A DNA stretch of 64,000 bases from Hordeum vulgare subsp. vulgare (taxonomy: Eukaryota > Streptophyta > Magnoliopsida > Poales > Poaceae), in assembly GCF_904849725.1 (NCBI RefSeq), contig NC_058519.1:106008881-106072880 (forward strand), written 5' to 3'. How positions within the stretch are numbered: position 1 is the stretch's first letter; each line of letters opens with the position of its first letter. The position numbers and the translations under genes were made by a program. Under the pieces are notes generated by a model. That model was not told the DNA's origin, did no database searches, and saw only the letters and a list, made by a program, of their open reading frames with translations. Shown here in pieces: positions 47,424 to 58,716 of this stretch.

Positions 47424-49038
47424 CTACGCGAATATTACCGGAACCATGTGTTGTTGCGTACACAAAATACGTACATATATATGAATGATCGTTTCTGAGC
47501 TGCGTCGAAGACGTTTCACGTTGAGCTTCTTCCCTTTCTTTTTCGTTTTCTTGATTTTTCTTTTCCGACACCATGGAGTACGATCTTTCTTAGGTAATGT
47601 AGTCTTGATTCTTCTTTTCACGTATGATTCATCGTCATCGTCATCTTCCCTCGTCGGGTTGTCGTATTGGTCGTAGTCTTCCTCGTTGGCGAGTCCATCC
47701 ATTCCGACGATGTTCCTTTTGCCTCTCCTCACTACAACGCGGTTGGGATTGGTCGGGTTGGTTATGAAGAAGCATTGTGTCACGTGCTTAGCGTGTATCC
47801 ATGGCTCATTTTTGGCGATGACGTTAACATTAACGGTAGCGCTCTTTGCATTGGGTATAGACATGGTAGTGAAATACTTGTTTTCTCTTACAAACAACCT
47901 TAGCCCACCTAACACGCAACATCGTCGCATAGTGCTTTCCAGCATAGTTAAGCTCACAGATCTCTTCGACCCTTCCGTAGAGTCTTTCAGTTGTGTCGTT
48001 GGAGTCGATCACGCATTCAGTCGTCACCCCTGAGTTCTGGTAATCATTGTCCATGTCTTTGGCCTCCGTGTAGAACGTGTACCCATTAATATCATATGCC
48101 TCATAGGACAAGAGTTTGGGCGCGGGGCCCTGTGCTAAGACGTGTATGCTAAACCCGTCTGCACTGCCCTCTTCGGGGGGGATTAGCACGAACCTGCTCT
48201 TTGAACCAACGCAAGAAAGTGGCGTTGTGCTCTATAGTAACTTGGTCGTCCGTCTTGCGCATCCCCTGATCACGGTACTTCTTTGCGATGATTTCTTTGT
48301 GCAGTGTTACATAATCATCTACCACATCTAGGTGTTGTAGCACTACTAAGTTAGCCTTGTCAAAGTCGTCCCGTCGATTCGAGTAGTCCACGTGCAATTC
48401 CCTCTGGCCGTTGTTGTGACCTTCTCCTACGAGCCTCCCATGGTGCTTTTTGACGGGCAAACCAACAATAGGGTCTTCTTTGCCCATATAATTCTCACAA
48501 AAGTAGATGCACTCTTGGGTCAGATACCCCTGGACGATGCTCCCCTCGGGATGGGCCATGTTATGAACGATCCTTTGATCACCCCATTCATCCTCTCCAA
48601 CGGCATCATGCTGTGAAGGAATGTCGGCCCGAGGTCGATGATGCCGCCCACGATGTGGACACACAGATGCACCATGATGTCAAAGAATGCGGGCGGGAAG
48701 TACATCTCAAGCTCACATAGTATGACAACGATCTCTTCTTGTAGCCTTCGCAGCTGCTTCACACTGATGGACTTTTGAGAGATAACGTCGAAGAAGTTGC
48801 AGAGACCAGTAAGTGTCTCACGGACGTTCTTGTCCATTATCCCTCTAATGGCAACCAGGAGTATTTGCGTCATCACGTGACAGTCATGAGACTTCATCCC
48901 GCCGAACCTTTTCTTCTTGGTGTCTAGAAATCTTATTATTTTCCCACAATAACCGGAACTAAATTTGATTCCCTTAAGGCACTTGACTAATTGATCGATC
49001 TCCATCGTACTTAAGGTGAAACAAGAAGGGGGCAACAA
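47424..49038 (-). pseudogene. CACTA transposase C-terminal part (DUF4218- and DUF4216-like), frameshifted
   Basis: 49038-48520 carries the DUF4218-like segment (FDIMVHLCVHIVGGI, MPLERMNGVIKGS). A frame change near 48540-48560 moves the continuation (AHPEGSIVQGYLTQECI) to the frame ending at 48149. 48189-47830 and 47957-47424 carry a DUF4216-like segment (VEEICELNYAG; QCFFITNP) and then an acidic and lysine-rich tail. These domains follow TNP2 in plant CACTA transposases. Frame changes near 48160 and 47900 confirm decay, unless some are introns. Confidence 0.75.
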
Positions 49039-51025
49039 TTATGCTCCTTATCATTGACTTTTCTTCCCCTTGACCCCGTCGCCATCTTCGTCTCCGTCTC
49101 CACCATGAACTTTTTACGGGGCATGTGGAGATCCCCCTGATCTCCAAATCCTCCAAGTCTTTCCTTGCCTTCGGCCCATCCTTGGTCTTCTCCGCCATGT
49201 TCATCAGTGTGCCAAGCAAGCTCTCGAGGACATCCTTCATTATATGCATTTTATCAAGGCAATGAGGTGTGTCGGGATAGGACCAGTACTCCAAGTCCCA
49301 GAAAACAAACCTCATTTTCCATACCTTCAGCAGTGGATCCGGTGCCTTTTCCATCTTTCCCGGCGCGGGGCACTGTTTCCAAACATTCAATAACTCGTTG
49401 ATTTCAGCACCGCTCCTCTTACGTGGAGGTCCCCGATGCTCATCCAAACCATTGAATAGATCTCCACGTTTTCTCCACGGGTCATCCTTTTCGAGACATC
49501 TACGATGCCCCATGTACACGATTTTCCCAGACTCGCCATCTTTCGTTGACGTAAGCTGCTGAGACATTGTATCATCCATGCACCTCGTGCATCCATTGTA
49601 TCTGTGGCACACCTGGCCTGAGGTGTACCCATAACCGAGATAGTCGCGCACCAACGTCATCAGCGCATCTCTCATATAGAAATAATCACTGGTGCTGGCG
49701 TCCCATGTCTTGACCGGCGATTTCCATAACGTGTCTAGCTCCTCTTTCAGGAGCCCCATATATAGGTTAATATTATTTCCCGGTTGTTTCGACCCTTAAA
49801 TCAGCATGCTCATGTGTATGTACTTTGTCTTCATGCACTTCCATGGGGGGAGGTTCTACATCCATACAAAGACGGGCCATGTGTTGTGGTTGGTGCTCTG
49901 GTTTCCAAACGGATTCATGCCATCGGTATACGCACCAAGCACGATCTTCCTTGCATCTTCTCCAAAAAAATGATATTCGGCATTGAGTGCTCTCCACTAG
50001 CTACCATCTGTGAGGTGTCTCAGCTTCGGATCATCTCCATCATCAGACTTCTTCCTCTCCGCGTGCCAGCGCATGAGCTTTGCTTCCTTAGGATCTACGA
50101 AATACCGTTGCAGACGGGGAATCATCGTAAAGTACCATACAACTTTCCAAGGAGCTTTCTTTCCTCCCTTCTTGTATCGAGAAGCATTGCACACTGGACA
50201 CCTGGTTTTTTTCGCATGCTCACCTCGATAAATAATGCAATCGTTTGTGCATGCGTGGTATCTAATGTGCGGCAGATCTAGAGGGCTAACGATTTTCTTG
50301 GCCTCATCAACACTAGTAGGACACAGGTTCCCTGCGGGAAGAACTTTACTTTGTAGATATTTCAAGTGCTCATCGAGGCTTTTGTTTGTCCATTTGTTTT
50401 TGCCCTTCGTATTTAGAAGTTCGAGCGTGAAACTCAAGCGGGTAACCTCGGGATCGCATCCGTCATATAATGGAGTCTTCGAGTCTACTTAAAGTTGCAC
50501 TGGCTTGGCCTCCTCTCTATCATCAACTATGTCGCTTTTCGTTCTCTTGCGAAGGAGGTCTCAAACATGAGGGTCCTATATGACTGAACTTAGTAGCGTC
50601 AAAGTCTGTGGCGTGTCCATCGACTCTTCTCCGCCATGTCCGGGCTCTGCTACTTCGCCGTGTCCAGAATCTTCTCCGACGCCATGTCTAGACTCTTCCC
50701 CGCTGTCATGTCCGGACTCTTCATAGTCGTCGTGTCCGGCGTCATCGTCTTCTTGTCGATCGGTCATCTCTTCGTCTAGACCCATGTCGTTATTCCCTGC
50801 CATGTGGATGTCCTCATCATCATCTTCACTTATCCAACAAGTATAGCCATCCATGAAACCGTTGATCAGCAAGTGGGCCTTCAAACTGCCACGATCAAAA
50901 GGGTCCAAAATTACTCCTTCTTTGCATCTTGTACACGGACATCTAACCCCAGTCCGTTTATTTTCATACATGTCCATAATCGCGGATTGGAAGTATCGCT
51001 CCACCTTCCTACCACTCACCTTCAT
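49039..51025 (-). pseudogene. TNP2-type CACTA transposase, N-terminal and central part
   Basis: It starts at ATG 51025 with a transposase-associated domain (KVERYFQSAIMDMYENKRTG; cysteines in RCPCTRCKEG) and an acidic repeat-like tail with D-S-G-H/E-S-G-H units to 50576. 50437-49997 is the first TNP2 segment (CPTSVDEAKKIV, CTNDCIIYRGEH, CPVCNASRYKK). It continues in another frame with YHFFGEDARKIVLGAYTDGM near 49970-49910. 49759-49040 has CHRYNGCTRCMDD and DTPHCLDKMHIMKDVLESLL. The frame changes between 49997 and 49759 and the in-frame stop before MGLLKEELD show it is broken. The role in a live element is binding and cutting transposon ends in the nucleus. Confidence 0.85.
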
Positions 51026-51481
51026 GACTGCAAGGTATAACAAGCAAAAGGGTCATAAACAAAATACATGCATATAAAAATTTGGCATGACCTTGCCTAA
51101 AAATAGGACATATCGAGTTTGCTCGTAATTCGCCGAAACGGAAATAAATTGACATTTCGGCAAAACATAAGAAACTCAAGGGTCATGTACACTCACACAA
51201 TATCCCTTAATATCGCAAACACACATATTACCATTATTGAAATGCACAACTTTTTACTCACCTATATATATCCCGAGAGAAATTGTGTACGGCTAAATAA
51301 TGGAGAGGTAACAATCGTGGAGAACTTAGAGAGAGGGGGGAGGGGGTGTGTGGGTGAAAGGGCAATGGTGGAGGAAAGGAGATAGGAGGGGATAGGGAAA
51401 ATGGGGGAGGAAGGGGAGTGGGTGTGTGTGTGTGGGTGATAGGTAGAAGAAAGAGAAAAGAAGGGGAAGGAGAAAGAGGGC

Positions 51482-54400
51482 TGTCACGCCCAAGGTACGA
51501 CCCTATCCTCAATTTGGCATGAAGGCCTCGTCAGGGATAGAAGCGCATCTCATCGTGTCGCAAGAATGGATATCGTTACAAGTACATGTACTGAAAAGAA
51601 GAGATATATATGAATAATTGGCTTACACTCGCCACGAGCTACATCAGAGTCACATCAGTACATTACATAATCATCAAGAGTAAGAGCAGGGTCCGACTAC
51701 GGACGAAAAAAAAAATAAGAACGACGTCCATCCTTGCTATCCCAGGCTGCCGACCTGGAACCCATCCTAGATCAATGAAGAAGAAGAAGAAGAAGCAACT
51801 CCAAATGAACAATCAACGCGCTCGCGTCAAGTAACCTTTACCTGTACCTGCAACTGGTGTTGTAGTAATCTGTGAGCCACAGGGGACTCAGCAATCTCAT
51901 TTCCAAAGGTATCAAGACTAGCAAAGCTTAATGGGTAAGGTATGGTCAAGTGGTGAGGTTGCAGCAGCGGCTAAGCATTTATGTGGTGGCTAAACTTACG
52001 AGTACAGGAAATAAGAGGGGGAAGATCTACGCATAACGGACGTGTCTACTGATGATCAAATGAATGATCCTGAACACCTACCTATGTCAGACATAACCCC
52101 ACCATGTCCTCGATCGGAGAAGGAACTCACGAAAGAGACCGTCACAGTTACGCACACAGTTGGCATATTTTAATTACGTTAACTTCAAGTTATCTAGAAC
52201 CAGTGTTAAACAAAGTTTCCACGTTGCCACATAACCGCGGGCACGGCTTTCTGAAATATTTAACCCTGCAGGGGTGCTCCAACTAGTCCATCACAAATTA
52301 CCACAAGCCGCATAGAAATCCTCACTCACGAAGCTTGCGATCTCGTCGGATTCCCTAGTGGAAAACCTCAACTCTGAGATTACCCAAAGCATCACCGGAA
52401 TCCCGATGCACAAGATATCTCGTCAAAGGTAAAACTAATCCAGCAAGGCCGCCCCGCGTGTCGACGATCTCGATAGGAGCCGCGTATCTCGTTCTCAGGA
52501 CACGACGGATAAGCGAAGCGTACGAGTGCCAAACCTCGAGTTTCCTCGCGGTGGCCCCACACGGTGCTCTGTTTTGGACCGGCACCATCAGCACTGGCCC
52601 TCCCTGTATTATGTAGAATTACTCCTCGGGTAGCGCTAACTCCCTATGCATTTCAATATTATCAAGTTATTATGTTGGGCAAATGTAGTACCAATGTTGG
52701 GCCTCGCCAGAACAGCTTTAATCTAAAACGAATTATCAAGGGGGTCCCCATAACAACCCCGTTCGTGTTAGCAGCGCTCATTTATGGAACATAACACCGG
52801 TAGCCGAAACTAAGGGGGCAAAGGTGGAACAAAACACCAGGCTAGAAAGGCCGAGCCTTCCACCTTTTACCAAGTATATAGGTGCATTAAGTTAAATAGT
52901 ATTTAATATGGTGATATAACAAAGAACCCATGTTTTCACATGGAAACAACTGCACCTGCAACTAGCAACGCTAACAACATGGATAAGCAAGCGGTAACAT
53001 AGCCAATCAGTGGTTTGCTAGATTGAACAGTTGAAGGTTATCATGGCATTGTTGAGAGGCTCGTGTATAACAAGTGGTAGGCAACGAGACGTAAACGGTA
53101 GAAACAGTAAAACTAGCATGGCAATGATAGTAATGGTATCTAGGGAAATGATCATCTTGCCTGAGATCCCGCTTGGAAGAAGAACAACTCGGTGGAGTCG
53201 GCGAACCAACGTAGTCGAACGGGTCCTCACATTCCGACATGCTTGCGGAACTCTATCGAGACGGAACAAACCGGAAACAAACATCAACACAGATATCCAC
53301 CACACGATACACAACATGATGCACAACCTAATATGATGCATGATCAGTTCAATGATGCAAGGGATGGCATGGCAATTCACCTCACGCAAACACTACGCAT
53401 TAAATGAAGCTCGATACGCAATGGGTTGCATATCGACGAAACTTAACGATTAATTATTTAATTCACTCCTATTGATTTACACGGCAATATTTAATTGTTG
53501 TTAACATGGCAAGGGGTGAAGCGACGGTTCTACGTGGCATCCTAGTCGGTTACTCGCGGAACAAAGAGCGGAGATACGGCACGAGAGACATGCAACACAA
53601 GACAATTATGCCATGAATGCGTCATGCATGCGAGTTACAACACGGGCAAGAAGGGAAAGAAACAGGTGTCGCCACGGCGAGCGAGAGGGAACCATGGCGG
53701 CAAGACGGATACGATGCCACGGCAACGTACCTATCCCGATAACTCGTCGAGATACCGTGCCAACGTACTGGGAACGCGTGCGGGAACGGTAAATAAAGAT
53801 GGGGTGATCCCGTATATCGGGTTCCCATGTGTCGAGGCACAACATAGAGGGACAACGTGCACGGTTAACATACGGTGCAACAAACGATACAACTCATACA
53901 ACACTACACACGGTCACGACAACGTCTCAACGTTATACCTTCGAAGCGTGCATATCGAAGGGGTTCGGGTTGTAGCGGACCAACGGTTGTCGTGGAAGTC
54001 GTGGTCGTCGTGAAAGTAGTCGTACACGCGCCGATAGTTGAAGTAGTGGTACACGGTCTCGTCGACGGTAGTCGTTTCTCTTGTCGTCGGTACACGGTCT
54101 TCGGCGTCGGTAGTCGAACACGTCTCCGTCGATGTTCGGGGTCGTCGTTGTGCACGGTGATCTTGTCGGTTCCACGGCGGAGGGAAACGGCGCACGCGGC
54201 GACGCAAGCGGCAACACAGCAAAACAAGCAACGGCATCTACTAGCATGTAAGCTACGGTAACTAGCGAGCTAGCAAGCATGCAAACTACAGCAGCAGCTA
54301 ACAGCTAATAGCACTAAGCCATCTAGCAGCAAACTACAAGCACCAACTAACCTAGCAGCAGCAAGCTAGCAACCGAGCTAAGCAACTAGCCTAGCATGCA

Positions 54401-56125
54401 AGGCAAACAGCAAGCTAGCAAAGCAGTAGCTACACGGGACGGCTGCACATGTAAGCAGTGGCAGCAACGGCAACGCCAACAGCTAGATACCTACAGGCAG
54501 CAGCAACAAGTCGGCAGTGCAGCAGGCAGCAACATGCATCAGGTAGCTACTAGCAACATCTAGTAGCAGCAACAACTAGGCAGCAGCAAGAGCACAGCAG
54601 CGACATCACCAGCGACTAGCAGCTAAGCAGCAACGACAGCAAGTAACAATAGCAAGCAGCCGGCACAGCAGCAAGCAATCGGCAGCGGCTAGCGGCCACA
54701 GCATCAGCAAGCACGCAGCAACAACCAGCATGGCGCAGCAGCAGCTTACACAGCAGCACATCGGGCACAACCACCTCACGCAGCAGCAGCAGCAAAAATG
54801 CAACAGCAAGGCGAGCACGGCGCGGTACAGCAAGCAGCAACGGCTCCAGCTCGGCAACGGGAGAAGAGGCGACGCGCGGGGATGGGCTCGCGAGGCGACG
54901 CGGGGCAGCGCATGGCGGGCGCGGGGTGGAGCAGCCCGACTGCTGCCCAAAGCAACGGTGGCGGCACGCACAGGCCTCGGGCCCGTCGGGAACTGGAGGC
55001 GAGGGAGGAGCGTCGACGCGCGGGGCGCAGGGGTGCTGCACGCGAGCTCGAGAGGGCGAGGGGCGAGGCCAAGGCGCGGGCGACATGGCAGGGAGGCGGC
55101 GGCGGCTCGGCCTGCATGGGGGTTGCGGCTCCTTGCAGCTCGGGCAGGGGCACGGCGAGGCGAGCTGAGGGGGGTGGCTGCGCGAGGCCATCGGGATCGG
55201 GACAGAGGAGGCTTGCATGGGGGCGAAGGGCTGGCTGCGGTGGGTGGAAGGAGGAGGTGCTGCGGGTTGGCCTGATGGGGAAAACGAGGCGGGCGGCGGC
55301 GCTGTCGGGAGGGAGAAGACGAGGGACGAGGGGGCTGGCCTCCTTGTCGCTAGGGCAGGCAGGGGCCGGCTGGGCCTTGGGCCAGCTCGGGAGCTCCCTC
55401 TTTGCTGTTTTTTATACTTTTTAAACAAAACAGAAAAACTCAAACAAAAGAAAAAAACGGTTTTTAACAAAATAGAAAAAATGCCTTTTGACTTCTTAAA
55501 AATAAAATATACCCCAACTACAAGGATAGCTTGGGCATTTTTTAAACAAAATAAAAATGAAACCTTTTTCTTAAGAATTAAATTAAAACCCTTTTACAAA
55601 AGAATAAAATTTAAACCCCTTTTGACAAGAGAATAAAATAAAACCTCTTTTATTTAAAGAATAAAATAAGAGCTCTTTAAAAGAGAAAAGAAAAAGAGAG
55701 GGTTTTAAAATAACACACAAGGAGAAATAAAATTAAACCCAAGGGTTGCCCCCACATTTAATAAAAGGACATTTTTAAAAGAAGACGAATCTTTTGACGG
55801 GGTTAAAACTGAACTTTAGCAAAAACCACGAAAACGAAATAAGAGGGAGAGGGGGAGGAGGTTTTAGATCCGCGGTGCAACAGGGTTTAGCGGTGGCTCT
55901 CACGCACCCTCTCTCATCACTCCAACAAAACAACGTACTCACGAAGCACTAACACCCAACAACACGGAGCAGCAGGCAACACCGACAAAACACAGTTGAC
56001 ATGATGCCATGCATGATGCGACGATGCAAACTATATGATGATGCAACCAACAAAATAAAATAGCCACACGACGGAAACGGAAATAAAAGGGGGAATCTTC
56101 TGGGCGTCGGTCTCGGGCTGTCACA
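51482..56125. mobile_element. Very long solo LTR (4644 bp) nested in the CACTA element
   Basis: It starts TGTCACGCCCAAGG and ends CGGGCTGTCACA, flanked by perfect AGGGC copies at 51477-51481 and 56126-56130. The flanking CACTA sequence resumes directly (purine-rich on both sides). The first 2.1 kb matches the inverted copy at 600-2639. A block of GCAGCA/CTAGCA repeats lies at about 54290-54830, followed by a very GC-rich block to 55390 and then AT-rich sequence. Long open frames in the GC-rich block (such as 54616-55470, minus) overlap others on both strands and have no domain, so they are not called. No internal retrotransposon sequence remains. Confidence 0.9.
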
Positions 56126-56169
56126 AGGGCAAAGGGGGAGAGTGTGTGTGGGTATAAATGAAGTTGCCC

Positions 56170-56520
56170 ACGTGTATCAGTAGCGCTGGCTCCAAGGAAA
56201 CGCTACTGCTACGGAAATTAGCAGTACCACTTTTTACAGTTCAGCGCTACTGCTACAGGTACTGTCGGTGGCCTCGTTGGGCACCGTTTAGCAGTAGCGC
56301 GTTTTCCTGTCCAGCGCTAGTGCTATGGAAATTAGCAGTAGCGCTGGATCCAGGGAGGCGCTACTACTACAGGTACTGCGGATGGCCTTGTTGGGCTCCG
56401 TTTATCAGTAGCGCTGGTACTGAAGCCAGCGCTACTACTACGGTAGTTATCAGTAGAGCTTACTATTTCCAACGCTACTGCTAAGTAGTAGCAGCGTGTT
56501 GTATTTTCCAAGGCTACTAC
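56170..56520. repeat. Right subterminal repeats of the CACTA element
   Basis: Many copies of CAGTAGCGCTGG, GCGCTACTGCTA and TTAGCAGTAGCGC occur in both orientations within about 350 bases of the right end. This is the 5' end of the element in transposase orientation. Confidence 0.8.
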
Positions 56521-56557
56521 TAGGCTCCTACCTATAAGGTTTTCCCTACTATTAGGA

Positions 56558-56788
56558 ACACCCTTGCGACGGCCCAGCACAGACACCATACGAGGAGGAT
56601 CGAGGCCTGCATGTCGGCCAGCTCACCCGAGGTGTCCGACGATAAGGACGACCCCGCGAGGGAGATGGTATCCGACGACACTGCACCAGAGCCGCGCTTG
56701 TGCATGACGGCTTCACCATGGAGCACGCGCGCTTCAACTACCATGGCGGAGGAGCAGCCTGCTCCAGCGCCTATGTCGTTGTTCCAGC
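56558..56788 (+). pseudogene. Continuation of the gag-like ORF beyond the CACTA element
   Basis: In frame with 43245-43305 once the CACTA is left out. It has an acidic stretch (SSPEVSDDKDDPAREMV) and an alanine/proline-rich part (MAEEQPAPAPMS). The solo LTR at 56789 cuts it again, with the duplication CCAGC at 56784-56788 and 58314-58318. The frame ends a few codons after 58319. Function unknown. Confidence 0.45.
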
Positions 56789-58313
56789 TGTAGGATTTGA
56801 AGTATGTCTAGAGGGGGGTGATTAGACTACTTGACCAACTAAAAACTTAGCATTTTCCCAATTTTAGTTGTGGGACAATTTTAGCAATTGTAACTAGTCA
56901 AGTGCACCCTACACATCCATATCTAAGAGTATAGCAGTGGAAAGTAAAGACATGCAAATGTAATGTAGAGGGTAGGGAAGGAAGATCAAGCGTAAAGGTT
57001 GACACGACGATTTTTGGCATGGTTCCGATAGGTGGCGCTATCGTACATCCACGTTAGTGGAGAGGGTAACAGTTGCGAGAGTCCATGGAGGGTAACGGTT
57101 GCGAGAGTCCATGGAGGGATCCACCCACAAGGGGTCCACGAAGAAGCAGCCTTGTCTATTCCACCATGGCTTACATCCACACAGGACTAGCCTCACACAC
57201 GGTAGATCTTCACGAAGTAGGCGATCTCCTTGCCCGTACAAACTTCTTGGTTCAACTCCACAACACGAAGTAGGAGGATCCCAAGCGACACCTAACAAAT
57301 CTAGGAGGCACCACTCTCCAAAAGGTAATAGTTGCGGTAGAACAATGAACTCCTTGCTCTTATGCTTCAAAAGATAGTCTACTCAACACTTAAACACTCT
57401 CTCACAGATTTGGCATGGGTAGGAGAGATTGATTTTGTGGAAACTAACTTGGGGAGGATAGATATCAAGTTTCAAATGGATGGATTGGAATCTCTTGATC
57501 TCAACACATGAGTATGTGGCTCTCTCTTAGAAAAAATGGATCTCGCAAGTTTGTGTGTGTTCTGAGTGCTTCCTCTTCGAGTGAGAGGGGGTGGAGGGGT
57601 ATATATAGGCATCCCCCAAAATCCAACCGTTAAAACATTATTTCCCTACTCGGTGACAACGAAATGAATCTCGATGGTACCGAGTTGCACTAAATGTGGC
57701 AACTTTTGAATTCTCGGTGAGACCAATATATGAATGTCGGTGGTACCGATACGATGACCGAGGGCAGATTCCGAATCTCACTCGTGCCGATTTCAATCTC
57801 GAAAATTCCAATTCTTGAAATGGAGACATCAGAAATTTGGTCACTGTCTTTCGATGGCACCGATGTGAAACTTGGTGGTACTGAGAGATTAGGGTTTGGC
57901 AAAGGATTTGTTAGTGGGAAAATCGGTAGGGCCGAGTGGGAAAACTTGGTGGCACCGGTTTTGTTGTTTTGGCTTGGGACAGAGATTCTTGTGAGAGAAA
58001 TGTTGAGTATTTTGGTGGCTATATCTAAGCACTTGAGCAACGAATTCATCATAATACATCACCCCCTTTTAGTAGTATTGGCTTTCATATGGACTCAAAA
58101 GTGATTTCTCACAAATGTAAAATGTAGAGTCCTCTTGCTTGAAGTTTGGGCCAATCCTATTCCTTTCCTTGCATCAAGGGGTTTCTCCTCACGATCCTAT
58201 AGCCAATGCATATTTGAACGTTTCTGAAATATATTTGGACAATATCATTAGTTCAATGCTACATATGTTGTAATTAATTACCAAAACCAACTTAGGGAGA
58301 AACTGTGCTTTCA
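56789..58313 (-). mobile_element. Solo LTR (1525 bp), minus orientation
   Basis: The plus-strand ends are TGTAGGATTTGAAG and GTGCTTTCA. Exact CCAGC copies flank it (56784-56788, 58314-58318). On the minus strand it ends with ACCCCCCTCTAGACATAC, an ending style like the solo LTR at 28129-30540, so it is probably another Copia LTR. The TATA box is at 57596-57610 (minus strand GCCTATATATACCCC). A 26-base near-exact repeat (GGTAACRGTTGCGAGAGTCC...) occurs twice at about 57065-57116. Confidence 0.88.
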
Positions 58314-58716
58314 CCAGCACGCGCATGAGTAATAGAGGCACAACATATTCCTCCTCGAGTAGCATCGGTTGGCGGAGGGACGAATCGACGGTGAGACTGC
58401 GACTGAGGAGGTCTTGGTGGCCATGGCCGCGGCGAACCCCAACTTCATCGCGGACCAACGTGCGATCTACGAGGCTTCCCATTCTCAAGCCGCCGCTCGC
58501 GGGAAGAAGCTGATGCGAAGGTGCAACTGCAGGCGATGGCGGATGAGAACAACCCCTGCTAGGCATACTACTCGCCACCGACGAACGTTCGGCTGGCACG
58601 ATGGGACAACAAGAGCGAAAGCGCCTCCATATTCATCATGGACCTTGTAAACCAAAAATTGACAAGCCACATACTCCTCCGAGGATGAGTAGGGCATGGG
58701 AGGCGGCACGTCATTA
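58314..58716. other. Unassigned host sequence between solo LTR and Harbinger
   Basis: A plus-strand frame at about 58369-58530 reads VAMAAANPNFIADQRAIYE and resembles a plant nuclear-protein fragment, but I cannot identify it. The frame breaks after it. TTA at 58714-58716 is the Harbinger target duplication. Confidence 0.35.

Larger units (their letters stand above)
43306..56554 (-). mobile_element. CACTA transposon with nested solo LTR
   Basis: The left end is CACTAGTAGGAGAAAGG. The right end on the minus strand is TAATAGTAGGGAAAACC, an imperfect partner. The flanking 3-bp duplication is GGA (43303-43305 and 56555-56557). Subterminal regions hold many copies of a word like AGCAGTAGCGCTG in both directions, typical of CACTA. 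Coding remnants on the minus strand are a TNP2-type transposase (51025-47424) and a second ORF (45922-44620). A 4.6-kb solo LTR (51482-56125) lies between the right end and the transposase start. Without it the element is about 8.6 kb. Frameshifts and the altered right terminus suggest it is dead. Confidence 0.9.

Noticed and set aside
54616..55470. 284-codon minus-strand open frame, plus overlapping long plus-strand frames
   Set aside because: All lie in the GC-rich core of a solo LTR, overlap on both strands, are Pro/Ala/Arg-rich and show no domain. GC-rich sequence simply lacks stops.
600..56125. 600-2639 and 51482-56125 as the two LTRs of one element
   Set aside because: They are inverted to each other, and the right copy has its own exact 5-bp duplication.
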